Of a stretch of DNA of 24,593 bases, positions 15,041 to 20,804 are shown piece after piece. The stretch comes from a virus. A program made the position numbers and the translations under genes. The DNA lies in IMG/VR virus record IMGVR_UViG_3300030099_001986, positions 1-24,593 of that record. One strand, written 5' to 3'. Numbering within the stretch: the stretch's first letter is position 1; each line of letters starts with the position of its first letter. The notes under the pieces were generated by a model that saw only the letters and a program-made list of their open reading frames with translations, had not been told where the DNA came from and searched no databases.

Positions 15041-15052
15041 ATAAGAGACATA

Positions 15053-15307
15053 ATGGACTGGACGGCATACGTCAAGGCGTGTTATCAACCAACTATGAAA
15101 CTCAATGAATACAGAGGTCGGCAGGGCTGGTCATACTCAGAACTGGCACGTCAAGTCGGTGCGCCCCATGCTACAGTGGCACGCCGCTGGTGCTTGCCTC
15201 GCGGCCATAAAGACCGGCTGATTCCTAATGAGAATTACATGGACAAGATCATTCTTTTGACCAATGGTGAGGTCATGCCGAATGATTTCTATATACGCCA
15301 TGACTGA
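15053..15307 (+). CDS. Small helix-turn-helix regulator (Cro/CI-like)
   Basis: From ATG 15053 the protein has 84 residues; from ATG 15095 it has 70. The core MKLNEYRGRQGWSYSELARQ then VGAPHATVARRW is a helix-turn-helix (turn at about G37-A38), and the end GEVMPNDFY matches small phage XRE/Cro-type proteins. These bind operators and would control early expression; position beside the divergent promoter fits that. The start is uncertain: 15053 has a weak AAGAG, and if the TATAAT at 15035 is used the leader would be nearly absent. The stop overlaps the next gene's start by 8 nt. Confidence 0.72.
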   Translation: MDWTAYVKACYQPTMKLNEYRGRQGWSYSELARQVGAPHATVARRWCLPRGHKDRLIPNENYMDKIILLTNGEVMPNDFYIRHD

Positions 15308-15671
15308 AGATGAGTTACAAAAACAGGTAGCTGAGTGGCTGCATTATGCTTTGCCGCCAGGTTGTGTATTTCATCACAGCCCGAATGAGGGTACACGCCA
15401 TGTGGCTTTCAAACACAAGCTCAAGTTGATGGGAACTCAGTTTGGTTGGCCTGATCTAGAAATCTTTGTGCCGGGGGATGAAAGCAAGATTGGCTGTAGC
15501 ACGTCGGTCTTTATAGAGCTGAAGCGCTTTAAAGGCGGTAAGCTCACACCAAACCAGGAAGAGATGCGAAACCGGCTATTGCTGGCTGGGTGCCATTGGG
15601 GCTTGGCCAGGTCGGTCGAACAGGTACGCGATATTTTAGAGCCCATTGTAAAGCTGAGGGCAGGGATTTGA
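15300..15671 (+). CDS. VRR-NUC domain nuclease
   Basis: 123 residues from ATG 15300 (MTEDELQKQVAEWLHYAL). The VRR-NUC core is clear: FHHSPNEGTRH (24-34), GWPDLEIF (49-56) with the PD pair at 51-52, and VFIELKRFKGGKLTPNQ (70-86) with E73-x-K75. These residues form the PD-(D/E)XK metal site of small stand-alone nucleases common in phages, which act on branched or structured DNA. Length is typical for a single-domain member. The next gene starts in a TGATG overlap. It may resolve replication or packaging intermediates; that role is inferred. Confidence 0.88.
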   Translation: MTEDELQKQVAEWLHYALPPGCVFHHSPNEGTRHVAFKHKLKLMGTQFGWPDLEIFVPGDESKIGCSTSVFIELKRFKGGKLTPNQEEMRNRLLLAGCHWGLARSVEQVRDILEPIVKLRAGI

Positions 15672-15904
15672 TGCTTGAAGGCGATGGCACATGGCATAAC
15701 AGGTTGCGATGGGGTATGTGTCCCAAATGCGAGACAATCTTGCCGAGACGCAAAGGTGGCCTTGTTGTTTGTAATGTTTGTGGGCTTGGCATAGCTGTTA
15801 CGCCATGCGATCAGTGCGATGATGGCATGGTGCGCGAACCTGACGGCTATGGCTGTGTTCAGTGGACTAGCTGTTACAGCTGCGATGGCAGGGGCTGGAC
15901 ATGA
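15671..15904 (+). CDS. Zinc-finger protein with four CxxC motifs
   Basis: 77 residues from ATG 15671, which overlaps the upstream TGA by one base. CPKC (17-20) and CNVC (34-37) form a zinc ribbon. CDQC (46-49) and CYSC (68-71), in the setting CDQCDDGM...CYSCDGRGW, look like a DnaJ-type or second zinc finger. Two zinc ions are therefore predicted. Small proteins of this type lie next to phage nucleases and methyltransferases and may bind DNA or partner proteins. No catalytic residues are seen. The end overlaps the methyltransferase start by 4 nt. Confidence 0.75.
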   Translation: MLEGDGTWHNRLRWGMCPKCETILPRRKGGLVVCNVCGLGIAVTPCDQCDDGMVREPDGYGCVQWTSCYSCDGRGWT

Positions 15905-17010
15905 TGGCTCACGTTGATTTATGCAGTGGCATTGGCGGCTTTGCTTTGGGCTTTGAGTGGGCTGGCTTATCCAAACCTGTCATGTTTTGTGACATAGAGC
16001 CGTGGAGCCGCAAGGTATTAGCAAAGCATTGGCCAGACGTGCCGATTGCCCATGACGTAAAGGAGTTAGCTAGTGACCCAACAAGACTTGTTCCAAACTG
16101 CGATATCCTCACAGCCGGATATCCCTGCCAGCCATTCTCCGTTGCCGGGAAGCAAAGAGGCGAGGAAGATGACCGCCACATCTGGCCGGAAATATTTGCC
16201 ATTGTGCAAGCAAAACGGCCCTCTTGGTGCGTTTTCGAGAATGTTTCTGGACACATCAGTTTGGGGCTCGACCAAGTGCTATCTGACCTGGAAGATAAGG
16301 CCGGTTACGCAGTCCAAACATTTTGTATTGGAGCTGTGTCCGTCAATGCTCCGCACCGCCGACAGCGAATCTGGATTATTGCACACATCAACAGCCAAGG
16401 CGAACCAGATGGCACCATCAATGAACAGCGGATGGTGGGCAACACCTCGAACGACGGATGGCACAGGGGGGCCACGCAAGCTGGACGAGAAGGGCAGACG
16501 CATCAGTCAGACCAACCCGAACTTGGTATTCGGGGCGAATTTAGCAGACCAAGTGAAGATGTGGCCGACACCGACAGCAAGCCAAGCAAGGTCAGAGGGC
16601 AGCATCAAACAGATGCGACAGAAAGTCTACGCAGGGGAAGTGACGCGAGAGGAAGCCGAGGCAATGATAGGTGGGAGTTTGGAGCCAGCCCGAATGACGA
16701 AGATGTGGCCGACCCCAACCGCGAAAGATTACAAGGACAATGGCCACAGTCCAGCGGAGTTGGCGCGGAACAGCGTGACCCTTGCGACCCACGCAGGTGG
16801 AACACTGAATCCAGAATTTGTGACTTGGCTGATGGGCTACCCAAGGGGCTGGACAGATTTGACGGATGGGAGCGAGAGCCAGAAGACATCCCAAGAGTAG
16901 CAACAGGGGTCAAAGACCGCGTTAGCCGCTTGAGGGGGCTTGGGAACGCGATAGTGCCGCAAATAGCCATGCAGATCGGGCTGACCATCAAGGCGGTGCG
17001 TGATGAGTAG
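15901..17010 (+). CDS. DNA (cytosine-5) methyltransferase
   Basis: 369 residues with the C5-MTase motifs in order: I, DLCSGIGGFALGFEWAG (6-22); IV, GYPCQPFSVAG with catalytic C76; VI, ENVSG (113-117); VIII, HRRQRIW (152-158); X, LRGLGNAIVPQI (344-355). The segment between VIII and X (about 160-335), the target-recognition region, is hydrophilic and includes DVADTDSK and DVADPNRE, phrases typical of phage C5-MTases. It methylates cytosines in phage DNA, probably protecting it from host restriction. The start is ATG 15901 or 15904, in an overlap with the zinc-finger gene. Remarkably, 16073-16900 is also open in the +1 frame and encodes a second family-like protein. No restriction endonuclease is seen beside it. 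Confidence 0.93.
   Translation: MMAHVDLCSGIGGFALGFEWAGLSKPVMFCDIEPWSRKVLAKHWPDVPIAHDVKELASDPTRLVPNCDILTAGYPCQPFSVAGKQRGEEDDRHIWPEIFAIVQAKRPSWCVFENVSGHISLGLDQVLSDLEDKAGYAVQTFCIGAVSVNAPHRRQRIWIIAHINSQGEPDGTINEQRMVGNTSNDGWHRGATQAGREGQTHQSDQPELGIRGEFSRPSEDVADTDSKPSKVRGQHQTDATESLRRGSDARGSRGNDRWEFGASPNDEDVADPNRERLQGQWPQSSGVGAEQRDPCDPRRWNTESRICDLADGLPKGLDRFDGWEREPEDIPRVATGVKDRVSRLRGLGNAIVPQIAMQIGLTIKAVRDE
16059..16075 (+). promoter_or_regulatory. Internal ribosome binding site and GTG start for the nested gene
   Basis: AAAGGAG at 16059-16065, then 7 nt, then GTG at 16073. It lies inside the methyltransferase coding sequence and immediately precedes the long alternative frame; an in-frame TAG at 16067-16069 leaves this GTG as the first possible start. 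A near-consensus site exactly placed before a 275-codon frame is unlikely by chance. Confidence 0.7.
16073..16900 (+). CDS. Nested protein encoded in the +1 frame of the methyltransferase gene
   Basis: 275 residues from GTG 16073 to TAG 16900, wholly inside the C5-MTase gene. It contains FSRMFLDTSVWGSTKCYLTWK (about 54-74), MWPTPTAS (163-170), MWPTPTAKDY (211-220) and GGTLNPEFVTWLMGYPRGWT (242-261). I know this set (S/TxxW-STxCxLTWK, MWPTPTAxD, GGxLNPxWVEWLMGxPxGWT) from phage proteins often found with, or annotated as, DNA methyltransferases. Here the MWPTPTA motifs arise from the same bases as DVADTD and DVADPN of the other frame. A strong Shine-Dalgarno precedes the GTG. No catalytic motif of its own is visible, so a function such as specificity or partner subunit is only a guess. 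The alternative, a chance open frame, does not explain the family-like motifs. Confidence 0.72.
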   Translation: MTQQDLFQTAISSQPDIPASHSPLPGSKEARKMTATSGRKYLPLCKQNGPLGAFSRMFLDTSVWGSTKCYLTWKIRPVTQSKHFVLELCPSMLRTADSESGLLHTSTAKANQMAPSMNSGWWATPRTTDGTGGPRKLDEKGRRISQTNPNLVFGANLADQVKMWPTPTASQARSEGSIKQMRQKVYAGEVTREEAEAMIGGSLEPARMTKMWPTPTAKDYKDNGHSPAELARNSVTLATHAGGTLNPEFVTWLMGYPRGWTDLTDGSESQKTSQE

Positions 17011-17149
17011 CATGAGCAACCCCTATCAACTGCCAGGCGGTAACATTCAGATCAGTTTTTCTGGCGGCAGAACATCAGCTTATATGCTACATCAGATACT
17101 GCAAGCCAATGGCGATTGTCAGGCAGACGGCGGGGATTGTACGGGATGA
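17003..17149 (+). pseudogene. Truncated PAPS-reductase-like (PP-loop) gene
   Basis: ATG 17003, overlapping the methyltransferase end, opens a 48-residue frame. Residues 13-34 (GNIQISFSGGRTSAYMLHQI) are the beginning of phage PAPS-reductase/PP-loop proteins, with the nucleotide-binding SGGRTSA loop at 20-26. After ANG (37-39) the homology ends and the frame stops at TGA 17149. Full proteins of this type are typically over 200 residues, and the rest of the fold (the reductase core) is not found downstream in any frame. It looks like a 3'-deleted remnant. It is still coupled by ATGA to the next gene, so translation through it may be kept for that reason. Confidence 0.7.
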
Positions 17150-17448
17150 CACACAATGAAGCAATGCAACTGGCACGGGCTGATTACCGGCGCTCGGTGC
17201 TGGATGGTATGGGTTTGTTTATGATTGCTGAAGCCTGGGGTATCGAGCCTTGGGCGAAAACGCAGTATGGCGGTCACGGGGTGCTTACAGAAGGTTATGT
17301 GCTAGATCAAATGGCACGTCAGATTATGGAGATGGACATTGGATCAGACACATTGGCCGCAGAGGTGCTGTATCTGCCGGGCGTATCACGAGCAAATGAT
17401 GGGAACTTGGGTGATATTGGGAAGCGGCAAGCTGGTATGCGCCAATGA
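17146..17448 (+). CDS. 100-aa hypothetical protein
   Basis: ATG 17146 lies in the ATGA at the end of the PAPS-like remnant and is preferred to the upstream in-frame TTG at 17116. The protein, MTHNEAMQLARADYRRSVLD and on, is helical, soluble and mildly acidic, with EAWGIEPWAKTQYGGHGVLTE in the middle and no Cys or membrane segment. Family not recognised. The last about 15 residues (NDGNLGDIGKRQAGMRQ) overlap another frame at 17399 and look less ordered. Confidence 0.62.
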   Translation: MTHNEAMQLARADYRRSVLDGMGLFMIAEAWGIEPWAKTQYGGHGVLTEGYVLDQMARQIMEMDIGSDTLAAEVLYLPGVSRANDGNLGDIGKRQAGMRQ

Positions 17449-17515
17449 TAAATGTTGGCGTGAAGCTGTGAAACAGGCAGAAAGGGGCTTGACAGGATAT
17501 GAAAAAGGAAAATAA
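17399..17515 (+). CDS. 38-aa small protein (TGYEKGK end)
   Basis: A 38-residue frame, MGTWVILGSGKLVCANDKCW then REAVKQAERGLTGYEKGK, overlaps the preceding gene by 50 nt and the next by 17 nt. It fills most of the apparent gap 17449-17498. The sequence looks like a small beta plus helix domain, with a Cys pair at 14 and 19 (C-ANDK-C). There is no good Shine-Dalgarno, and an in-frame ATG 17396 is an alternative start. Family not recognised; evidence is moderate. Confidence 0.4.
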   Translation: MGTWVILGSGKLVCANDKCWREAVKQAERGLTGYEKGK

Positions 17516-17819
17516 AATCGGCGCAGCCGGCGTATCTAAGACTAATCTAAGACAGTCTAAGAATATCTCAGAAAATCCAACCATAAATAAACTTATTAAT
17601 AACATAACTAAGCATAGCAATGCTCAGTATGTCTCAGCTATAGCTAGATCTAAGATAGCGCCGCTCGATGAATTACAGCGCCGGGTGTTCAAGCGATTGC
17701 GTCCTATGCTTGGCGTGGATCGTTACAGAGAATTGCAGAACGCTGTGAGTGCCATGAATCCACTGGATCGGCAGGATTGGCTCAACGCAAAGCTGGACGA
17801 ACTCAATGAACGTCGTTGA
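17499..17819 (+). CDS. 106-aa hypothetical protein
   Basis: ATG 17499 follows AGGAT very closely. Residues 1-45 are Lys/Asn/Ser-rich and probably disordered (MKKENKIGAAGVSKTNLRQS). Residues 50-106 form a helical domain (PLDELQRRVFKRLRPMLGVD, ..., LDRQDWLNAKLDELNERR). No known family is recognised. The 5' part is AT-rich relative to its flanks. It overlaps the next gene by 14 nt. Confidence 0.62.
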   Translation: MKKENKIGAAGVSKTNLRQSKNISENPTINKLINNITKHSNAQYVSAIARSKIAPLDELQRRVFKRLRPMLGVDRYRELQNAVSAMNPLDRQDWLNAKLDELNERR

Positions 17820-18192
17820 GATCAATGATCTGTTTATGGAAGCAGCTGAGACAGAACGAAAGCTGCCACCGGCCCTACGCAGGCAAAAGATGTGTGCTTG
17901 GCCTGATTATGTCACAGATTGGCAAGCCTATGGCTACAATGCTTTTGAAGCGCCCAAGCTAAAAGCTACGCCTGATCAAATCACAAGATATGACAAGGCG
18001 CTGCAGATTGCTGTTACCAAGCTCAATGACGATGATCGTAGATTGGTCTGGGCTGTGGCTCACAGCGCTGCTTTTCGTGATCGTGGCCCGGCCTGGACGA
18101 AGCTAGCCAGGATATTGCAGCTCAACGATCCAAGGATAGTAAAACGCAGATATAAAGATATTTTGGTAAATTTATATTATCGCTTGACCTAA
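17806..18192 (+). CDS. DUF6362-like helix-turn-helix protein
   Basis: 128 residues. Residues 20-45 (LPPALRRQKMCAWPDYVTDW) and 53-75 (LKATPDQITRYDKALQIAVT) are followed by DDDRRLVWAVAHSAAFRDRGPAWTKLARILQLNDPRIVKRRYKDIL (76-121). The layout, a WP-D motif, a helix, DRRLVW and then a helix-turn-helix ending in R-R-Y/W, matches what I know of DUF6362, a sigma-region-4-like DNA-binding family in alphaproteobacteria and their phages. It lies just before the terminase genes and may control late expression; that role is inferred. Confidence 0.65.
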   Translation: MNVVEINDLFMEAAETERKLPPALRRQKMCAWPDYVTDWQAYGYNAFEAPKLKATPDQITRYDKALQIAVTKLNDDDRRLVWAVAHSAAFRDRGPAWTKLARILQLNDPRIVKRRYKDILVNLYYRLT

Positions 18193-18276
18193 ATGCACTA
18201 AAATTGGTACAGATTCAATTATGATGCACAAGATATTGCGTCATTCCTCCCACAATAGAGAACCTTACAAAGCTGG

Positions 18277-18316
18277 CCTGGCTACATCATGCCGTAGCCG
18301 GGTCAGTTTCTTTGGA
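18277..18316 (+). terminator. Hairpin before terminase genes, possible weak terminator
   Basis: CCTGGCTAC (18277-18285) pairs with GTAGCCGGG (18294-18302) in a 9-bp stem (one G-U) around ATCATGCC. It is followed by TCAGTTTCTTT, an imperfect T-run. It lies in the 130-bp gap between the early block and the terminase small-subunit gene, so it may end or attenuate early transcription. Nothing else is seen in this gap. Confidence 0.5.
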
Positions 18317-18322
18317 TGATTG

Positions 18323-18736
18323 ATGGCAAAACGCAGAATTACAAAAGCCCAGATGACAACGATCTGTGAGCGCATAGCTGACGGGGTTAGCCTTACACGC
18401 ATCTGTAATGACGATGACAGCTTGCCCAGCTGGCGTACGGTGCTTCGCCATGTACAAGAGGACGAGGACGCCTACACGGCTTACAGGACGGCCAGAGCGC
18501 TACAGTGTGAGGTAATGCGTGACCAGATCATTGACTTGGTCGAAGCACCATTGCCGGACGATCCCAAGCTGGCTATGGCTGAGGTACAACGCCGTAGGTT
18601 AGAGGCTGACCACAAGGACAAACACATCAGGCAGATGCAACCACTGGGCATCAGAGACAAAGCGGATGACAAGCAACAGCAAAGCGGGACTGTGACTTTG
18701 ACGTGGGGCAATGCTGAAGTTGTGGCTGTGAATTGA
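18323..18736 (+). CDS. terS: Terminase small subunit
   Basis: 137 residues from ATG 18323 (TTG 18320 is an alternative). Residues 5-45 are a helix-turn-helix (ITKAQMTTICERIADGVSLT, RICNDDDSLPSWRTVLRHV), then DEDAYTAYRTARALQCEVMRDQIIDLVEAP and a charged helical region. This is the usual layout of phage small terminases, which recognise the packaging site and recruit the large subunit. The large subunit follows 273 bp downstream on the same strand. The end (GTVTLTWGNAEVVAVN) is beta-like. GGA 6 nt before the ATG is a weak ribosome site. Confidence 0.85.
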   Translation: MAKRRITKAQMTTICERIADGVSLTRICNDDDSLPSWRTVLRHVQEDEDAYTAYRTARALQCEVMRDQIIDLVEAPLPDDPKLAMAEVQRRRLEADHKDKHIRQMQPLGIRDKADDKQQQSGTVTLTWGNAEVVAVN

Positions 18737-18898
18737 TATATACAAAAGGCTGGGCGTGTCAGTGTTCGCGCGCACGAGGCTGGCAGACATCGACCCCCAA
18801 GCTTTAATTTTTCCATAATAGATGTTATGCGACATTGTGTATTCAACGAAAACAAGGGCTTAGTCTTTCTGGGCAGATTATTGGTAGTCAAATGTCGT

Positions 18899-18919
18899 GT
18901 ACAGGACAGGATTCTGTAC
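18899..18919. repeat. Inverted repeat GTACAG-N9-CTGTAC
   Basis: GTACAG (18899-18904) and CTGTAC (18914-18919) are perfect inverted copies with a 9-nt spacer, inside the terminase intergenic gap. The size suits a dimeric DNA-binding protein site; it could also be part of a packaging signal. No T-run follows, so it is not a terminator. Confidence 0.5.
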
Positions 18920-18978
18920 CAGGATTTGCAAAACGGCACCCCCTACCACCCCGCGACTAACCCGCCGACTCTATAGCG

Positions 18979-18984
18979 TATAAT
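18979..18984 (+). promoter_or_regulatory. Candidate -10 element before the large terminase gene
   Basis: TATAAT at 18979-18984 is a perfect -10. No good -35 is present about 17 bp upstream (ACTAAC). A start near 18991 would place transcription 2-3 nt before ATG 18993, which opens the six-codon frame MSLSLT whose TGA overlaps the terminase ATG. Tentative. Confidence 0.4.
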
Positions 18985-19009
18985 ATCCTGACATGAGCCT
19001 GTCTCTGAC

Positions 19010-20290
19010 ATGAACATCGAAATTCCATATACACCACGACCGCTGCAAGCTCAGCTCCATGACGAGCTTAGCCAGAAGCGATGGGGCGTTGTCGTACTGC
19101 ATCGACGTGCTGGCAAGACTGTCATGGCCATAAATCACCTGCTAAGAGAGGCGGTGCTTAATCCGAATACCAACCCGCGCTGTGCATACATAGCGCCCAC
19201 CTACCGGCAAGCTAAGGCGGTGGCCTGGGATTATCTAAAACAGTTCGCCGGCAAGATACCTATGGTTAGGTTTCACGAGACTGAGCTACGGTGTGATTTG
19301 CCGAACGGTGCCAGGATACAGCTGCTGGGGGCTGAGAACCCGGATAGCTTACGCGGTATCTATTTGGACATGGCTTGCCTAGATGAAATGGCAGATATGC
19401 CGGAAAGTTTGTTTCCAGAGGTCATTAGACCGGCGCTGAGCGACCGTAAGGGCAAGGCTCTGTTCATTGGTACACCGAGGGGCCACAACGCCTTCTATGA
19501 GCTTTATACGGCGGCTGAGGGGCAGGACGATTGGTACACGGCGATCCATAAGGCTAGTGAGACTGGCATATTGGATGATGAGGAGCTGGACGCTGCCCGG
19601 TCGATGATGTCTGAGGATCAGTTCCAGCAGGAGTTTGAGTGCAGCTGGGTGGCCAATGTGCCGGGGGCTGTTTTTGGAAAAGAGTTGCAAGCGGCTCAGG
19701 AAACAGGCCGCATATCGTCAGTTCCCTATGATCCAACCTGTAAGGTGGATACTTGGTGGGATCTGGGTGTTGGCGATAGCACTTGTGTTTGGTTTACGCA
19801 GAATGTTGGACGGGCTGTTCACGTTATAGATTTTTATGAGAACCGGGGCGAGGGCTTACCGCACTATGCCCGGATGCTACAAGAAAAAGACTACCTTTAC
19901 GGCACACACAATGCGCCGCACGACATTGAGGTAAGAGAGCTGGGCTCCGGTAAAAGCCGGCGAGAGGTCGCCTGGGATCTAGGTATTAACTTTCGGGTCG
20001 TGCCAAAACTACCACTAGAGGACGGTATCCATGCTGCACAAATGCTTATCCCCCGTTGCTGGTTTGATAAAACAAACTGCGGCCCAGGTCTGGAAGCTCT
20101 TAGACACTATCACCGGGCTTATAATGAGCGCCTTAGAAGTTTTAGATCCACGCCCGTCCACGACTGGTCAAGCCACGCGGCAGACGCCTTCCGTTACCTC
20201 GCCGTCGGTATCAAAGAAACCCAAACGTGGCAGAGGGCGCCCCAAAAAATCGCAGACAACGCGTACAACCCGCTAGGAGTGGTCGCATGA
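19010..20290 (+). CDS. terL: Terminase large subunit (packaging ATPase and nuclease)
   Basis: 426 residues. Walker A is HRRAGKT (31-37), Walker B LDMACLDE (119-126) with catalytic E126, and the coupling motif is GTPRG (154-158). The nuclease half shows WWDLGVGDST (249-258, D251) and HDWSSHAADAFRYL (384-397, D392), candidate metal ligands of the RNase-H-like fold. It packages DNA into the procapsid at the portal. ATG 19010 is the only start in frame because TGA lies at 18989-18991; no Shine-Dalgarno is seen, but a six-codon frame from 18993 ends in ATGA on it. The gene ends in an ATGA overlap with the Pro-rich gene. Confidence 0.95.
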   Translation: MNIEIPYTPRPLQAQLHDELSQKRWGVVVLHRRAGKTVMAINHLLREAVLNPNTNPRCAYIAPTYRQAKAVAWDYLKQFAGKIPMVRFHETELRCDLPNGARIQLLGAENPDSLRGIYLDMACLDEMADMPESLFPEVIRPALSDRKGKALFIGTPRGHNAFYELYTAAEGQDDWYTAIHKASETGILDDEELDAARSMMSEDQFQQEFECSWVANVPGAVFGKELQAAQETGRISSVPYDPTCKVDTWWDLGVGDSTCVWFTQNVGRAVHVIDFYENRGEGLPHYARMLQEKDYLYGTHNAPHDIEVRELGSGKSRREVAWDLGINFRVVPKLPLEDGIHAAQMLIPRCWFDKTNCGPGLEALRHYHRAYNERLRSFRSTPVHDWSSHAADAFRYLAVGIKETQTWQRAPQKIADNAYNPLGVVA

Positions 20291-20511
20291 GTTTTTTACA
20301 GCCAAAAGTAAATATACCGCCGCCACCACCCCCACCACCGCCACCGCCGCCCACACCTGATCCGGTGGTCAAGGCGCCTAGCGGCGAAACTGAAAAGACC
20401 AAGAAAAAGCAAAAAGGCAAGGCGACAATGAAGACTAGCCAGAAGACAGGGCCGCAAGGTGTAACCACTGAGGCGCCAGTCGAATATAAATCACTGCTTG
20501 GAGGCAAATGA
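20287..20511 (+). CDS. 74-aa polyproline protein with LLGG tail
   Basis: ATG 20287 overlaps the terminase stop (ATGA). Residues 11-22 are twelve consecutive Pro, followed by TPDP, a Lys-rich middle (EKTKKKQKGKATMKT) and the end VEYKSLLGGK. It is probably largely disordered. Small proteins with a Pro run next to terminase or portal genes are common in podovirus-like genomes and unassigned. Its LLGG end is shared with the next gene. The Pro run would stall ribosomes without EF-P, which may tune output. Confidence 0.72.
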   Translation: MSFLQPKVNIPPPPPPPPPPPPTPDPVVKAPSGETEKTKKKQKGKATMKTSQKTGPQGVTTEAPVEYKSLLGGK

Positions 20512-20804
20512 TGGGCGGTACATTTAAGAAAATTGTAAAAAAAGTGGTCGGTGAGCCGCTCAAAGCTCTGGGCGTGACACCATCAAAAAAAGAACAAGAA
20601 GCCATGATGCGTGGCCAACAGCCGGTAAATGAGCCGGTAGATGCAGCAGAGCCTGATAACCCGGATGAGGTCATCTATGCCGGCGAACAGGGTGAGGGTG
20701 CGCCAAAGAAAAAGAAAAAGAAGAAATCAGGCACCATTATGACCAGCACGACTGGTGTGATGGGCGATGCCCCCACTCAGCAAAAAACTTTACTAGGTGG
20801 CTAA
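20511..20804 (+). CDS. 97-aa basic/acidic small protein with LLGG tail
   Basis: GGAGG at 20500-20504 is 6 nt before ATG 20511, a better fit than ATG 20508. Residues 1-22 are amphipathic and basic (MGGTFKKIVKKVVGEPLKAL), the middle is acidic (DAAEPDNPDEVIYAGEQGE), and then come a Lys run (PKKKKKKKSG) and the end TQQKTLLGG. It is not recognised as a family, but the terminus resembles that of the upstream protein (KSLLGGK), so both may dock to the same partner such as portal or terminase. It ends immediately before the portal gene. Confidence 0.7.
   Translation: MGGTFKKIVKKVVGEPLKALGVTPSKKEQEAMMRGQQPVNEPVDAAEPDNPDEVIYAGEQGEGAPKKKKKKKSGTIMTSTTGVMGDAPTQQKTLLGG

Larger units (their letters stand above)
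18737..19009 (+). other. 273-bp non-coding region between terminase genes
   Basis: No convincing gene on either strand. The region holds a G/C-rich start (GCGCGCACGAGG), an AT-rich middle, an inverted repeat at 18899-18919, a C-rich tract (18937-18955, CACCCCCTACCACCCCGCG) and a TATAAT at 18979. Such a long gap is unusual in this compact genome. Proximity to terS makes a packaging (pac/cos) site or late promoter plausible, but nothing seen proves it. Confidence 0.5.

Noticed and set aside
15901-17010. A sequencing or natural frameshift in the methyltransferase as the explanation of the second frame
   Set aside because: The first frame is uninterrupted and carries motifs I to X in order, including motif X after the overlap, so no frame change is needed to complete it.
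18221-18319. 32-codon frame in the gap before terS
   Set aside because: No Shine-Dalgarno, passes through the 9-bp hairpin, and the product has no recognisable pattern.
18481-18939. 152-codon antisense frame over terS and the following gap
   Set aside because: The part over terS is a mirror of a well supported gene, and no domain or ribosome site supports the rest.
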